Assembly (NCBI GenBank): GCA_031769625.1
Contig: JAUIMM010000636.1
Span: 2,321,501-2,385,500, forward strand
Direction: 5' to 3'
Length of the DNA stretch: 64,000 nucleotides
DNA from: Taudactylus pleione
Lineage: Eukaryota; Chordata; Amphibia; Anura; Myobatrachidae
In this document: positions 61,331 through 64,000 of the stretch, one piece after another
Position numbering within the stretch: the stretch's first letter is position 1
Layout of the letters: each line of letters begins with the position of its first letter
Position numbers and translations under genes: made by a program
Notes under the pieces: generated by a model
The model's input: the letters and a program-made list of their open reading frames with translations, nothing else
Databases searched by the model: none
Told to the model about the DNA's origin: nothing

Positions 61331-64000
61331 GCCTCACAGCACTCCTAGTAATGGCACCCTAATGTCATTATTCACTGCCTGAACACACAACACAGTGCCT
61401 CACAGCACTCCTAGTAATGGCACACTAATGACGTTATTCAGTGCCTGAACACACAACACAGTGCTTCACTGGACTCCTAGTAATGGCACCCTAATGACGT
61501 TATTCACTGCCTGAACACACAACACAGTGCCTCACTGCACTGCTAGTAATGGCACCCAAATGTCATTATTCACTCTAATGTCATTATTCACTGCCTGAAC
61601 ACACAACACAGTGCCTCACAGCACTCCTAGTAATGGCATCCTAATGACGACATTCAGTGCCTGAACACACAACACAGTGCCTCACAGCACTCCTAGTAAT
61701 GGCACCCTAATGACGTTATTCACTACCTGAACACACAACACAGTGCCTCACTGCAGTCCTGGTAATTGCACCCTAATGACGTTATTCAGTGCCTGTACAG
61801 ACAACACAGTGCCTCACAGCACTCCTAGTAATGGCACCCTAATGACGTTATTCAGTGCCTGAACACACAACACAGTGCTACACAGCATTCCTAGTAATGG
61901 CACCCTAATGACGTTATTCACTGCCTGAACACACAACACAGTGCCTCATAGCACTCCTAGTAAAGGCACCCTAATGACGTTATTTAGTGCCTGAATACAG
62001 AACACTTTGATTCACAGCACTCCTAGTAATGGCACCCTAATGACGTTATTCAGTGCCTGAACACACAACACAGTGCCTCACTGCACTGCTAGTAATGGCA
62101 CCTTAATGTCATTATTAACTGCCTGAACACACAACACAGTGCCTCACAGCACTCCTAGTAATGGCACCCTAATGACGTTATTCAGTGCCTGAATACACAA
62201 CACAGTGCCTCACAGCACTCCTAGTAATGGCACCCTAATGACGTTATTCACTACCTGAACACACAACACAGTACCTCACTGCAGTCCTGGTAATGGCACC
62301 CTAATGACGTTATTTAGTGCCTGAACACACTACACAGTGCCTCACAGCACTCCTAGTAATGGCACCCTAATGACGTTATTCAGTGCCGAAACACACAACA
62401 CAGTGCCTCACAGCACTCCTTTTAATGGCACCCTGATGACTTATTCACTGCCTGAACACACAACACAGTGCCTCACTGCAGTCCTAGTAATGGCACCCTA
62501 ATGACGTTATTCAGTGCCTGAACACACAACACAGTGGTTCTCAGCACTCCTAGTAAGGGCACCCTAATGTCATTATTCACTGCCTGAACACATAACACAG
62601 TGCCTCACAGCACTCCTAGTAATGGCACCCTAATGACGTTATTCAGTGCCTGAACTCACAACACAGTGCCTTACTGCAGTCCTAGTAATGGCACCCTAAT
62701 GACGTTATTCAGTGCCTGAACACACAACACAGTGCCTCACAGCACTCCTAGTAATAGCACCCTAATGACGTTATTCACTGCCTGAACACACAACACAGTG
62801 CCTCACTGCAGTCCTAGTAATGGCACCCTAATGACGTTATTCAGTGCCTGAACACACAACACAGTGCCTCACAGCACTCCTAGTAATGGCACCCTAATGA
62901 CGTTATTCAGTGCCGGAAAACACAACACAGTGCCTCACAGCACTCTTAGTGATGGCACCCTGATGACATTATTCACTGCCTGAACACACAACACAGTGCC
63001 TCACTGCAGTCCTAGTAATGGCACCCTAATGACGTTATTCAGTGCCTGAACAACACAACACAGTGCCTCTTTGCAGTCCTAGTAATGGCTCCTTAATGAC
63101 TTTATTTTGTGCCTGAGCACACAACACAGTGCTTCACAGCAGTCCTAGTAATGGCACCCTAATGACGTTATTCAGTGCCTGAACACACAACACAGTGCCT
63201 CACAGCACTCCTTTTAATGTCACCCTAATGACGTTATTCACTGCCTGAACACACAACACAGTGCCTCACTGCAGTCCTAGTAATGGCACCCTAATGACGT
63301 TATTCAGTTCCTGAACACACAACACAGTGCCTCACAGCACTCCTAGTAATGGTACCCTAATTACATTATTCACTGCCTGAAACACAACACAGTGCCTCAC
63401 AGCACTCCTAGTAATGGCACCCTAATGATGTTATTCACTGCCTGAACACACAACACAGTGCCTCACTGCAATCCTGGTAATTGCACGCTAATGACGTTAT
63501 TCAGTGCCTGAACACACAACACAGTGCCTCACAGCAATCCTAGTAAAGGCACCCTAATGACGTTATTCAGTGTCTGAACACACAACACAGTGCCTCACTG
63601 CAATCCTAGTAATGGCACCCTAATGATGTTATTCAATGTCTGAACACACAACACAGTGCCTCACAGCATTCCTAGTAATGGCACCCTAATGACTTTATTT
63701 CGTGCCTGAGCACACAACACAGTGCTTCACAGCAGTCCTAGTAATGGCACCCTAATGACGTTATTCAGTGCCTGAACACACAACACAGTGCCTCACAGAA
63801 CTCCTTTTAATGTCACCCTAATGACGTTATTCACTGCCTAAACACACAACACAGTGCCTCACTGCAGTCCTAGTAATGGCACCCTAATGACGTTATTCAG
63901 TTCCTGAACACACAGCACAGTGCCTCACAGCACTCCTAGTAATGGTACCCTAATTACATTATTCACTGCCTGAAACACAACACAGTGCCTCACAGCACTC

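Larger units (their letters stand above)
28842..64000. repeat. 66-bp satellite array, right part (runs off the window)
   Basis: The same 66-bp unit as 9385-25067 resumes right after the hAT element, starting with CTAATGAC. By length there are roughly 530 copies, and the array continues beyond 64000. Shortened units recur in blocks: CCTGAACAAACACAGTGC (62 bp), GCCTGAAACACAACACAG (about 64 bp), CACCTTATTAACTGCC, and GAACACAGTGCCTCATAGC (about 54 bp). No non-array sequence was found in this part, and no open frame longer than one unit is expected because every frame is closed. Confidence 0.97.

Noticed and set aside
9450..64000. CRISPR-like array
   Set aside because: The units are contiguous 66-bp repeats with no unique spacers, no cas genes and clear eukaryotic transposons nearby. 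It is satellite DNA.
9450..64000. Centromere with CENP-B-like box
   Set aside because: I saw no TTCG-A--CGGG-type motif in the unit. Array size alone does not prove centromere function, so no such feature is called.

Overview
This window is eukaryotic, repeat-dominated genomic DNA. I see no intact host protein-coding gene and no recognisable tRNA or rRNA gene. The repeats suggest a vertebrate, most likely an anuran amphibian: an L2/CR1-like LINE relic, several hAT-type DNA transposons with 8-bp target-site duplications (TSDs), a palindrome-ended MITE with CTAACCCT-rich filling, and an LTR-like segment. The frog assignment rests on general familiarity with such repeats, not on a search.

Layout. 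Positions 1-9.2 kb are a mosaic of dead transposable elements. A minus-strand LINE relic spans about 1.2-3.7 kb, with reverse transcriptase at 1.2-1.8 kb and endonuclease at 2.6-3.7 kb. A MITE at 2937-3312 splits the endonuclease. An LTR-like segment lies near 4.2-4.8 kb. A telomere-like 35-bp minisatellite at 6.0-8.2 kb is split by a 1275-bp hAT element (6568-7842, TSD ACTAACAC) that itself carries a CATA-rich minisatellite. A GTCGACATT-rich block, a 320-bp hAT MITE (8455-8774, TSD GTGGAGGT) and a fragment of a second hAT family (from 8944) follow.

From about 9.4 kb to the end of the window the DNA is essentially one tandem array of a 66-bp unit. By length this is roughly 760 copies, and the array runs off the right edge. 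It is organised in higher-order repeats: a 1234-bp duplication that includes the array edge, 660/924/1584-bp blocks (10-, 14- and 24-mers), a 2640-bp block (40-mer), and larger blocks of about 3.8, 5.8-6.2, 2.04 and 1.71 kb. The unit has stop codons in all six frames.

The array is interrupted once, by a 3774-bp hAT transposon (25068-28841, ends TAGGGGTG/CACCCCTA, TSD CTAATGAC). It carries the relic of a minus-strand hAT transposase C-terminus and a TATA element near its right end. Its centre is filled by two related minisatellites (about 138-bp and 160-bp units). Uninterrupted paralogues of the insertion site occur elsewhere in the array.

No functional gene system is evident. The main biological interest is how satellite DNA forms, expands and homogenises here, and its repeated association with hAT transposons.
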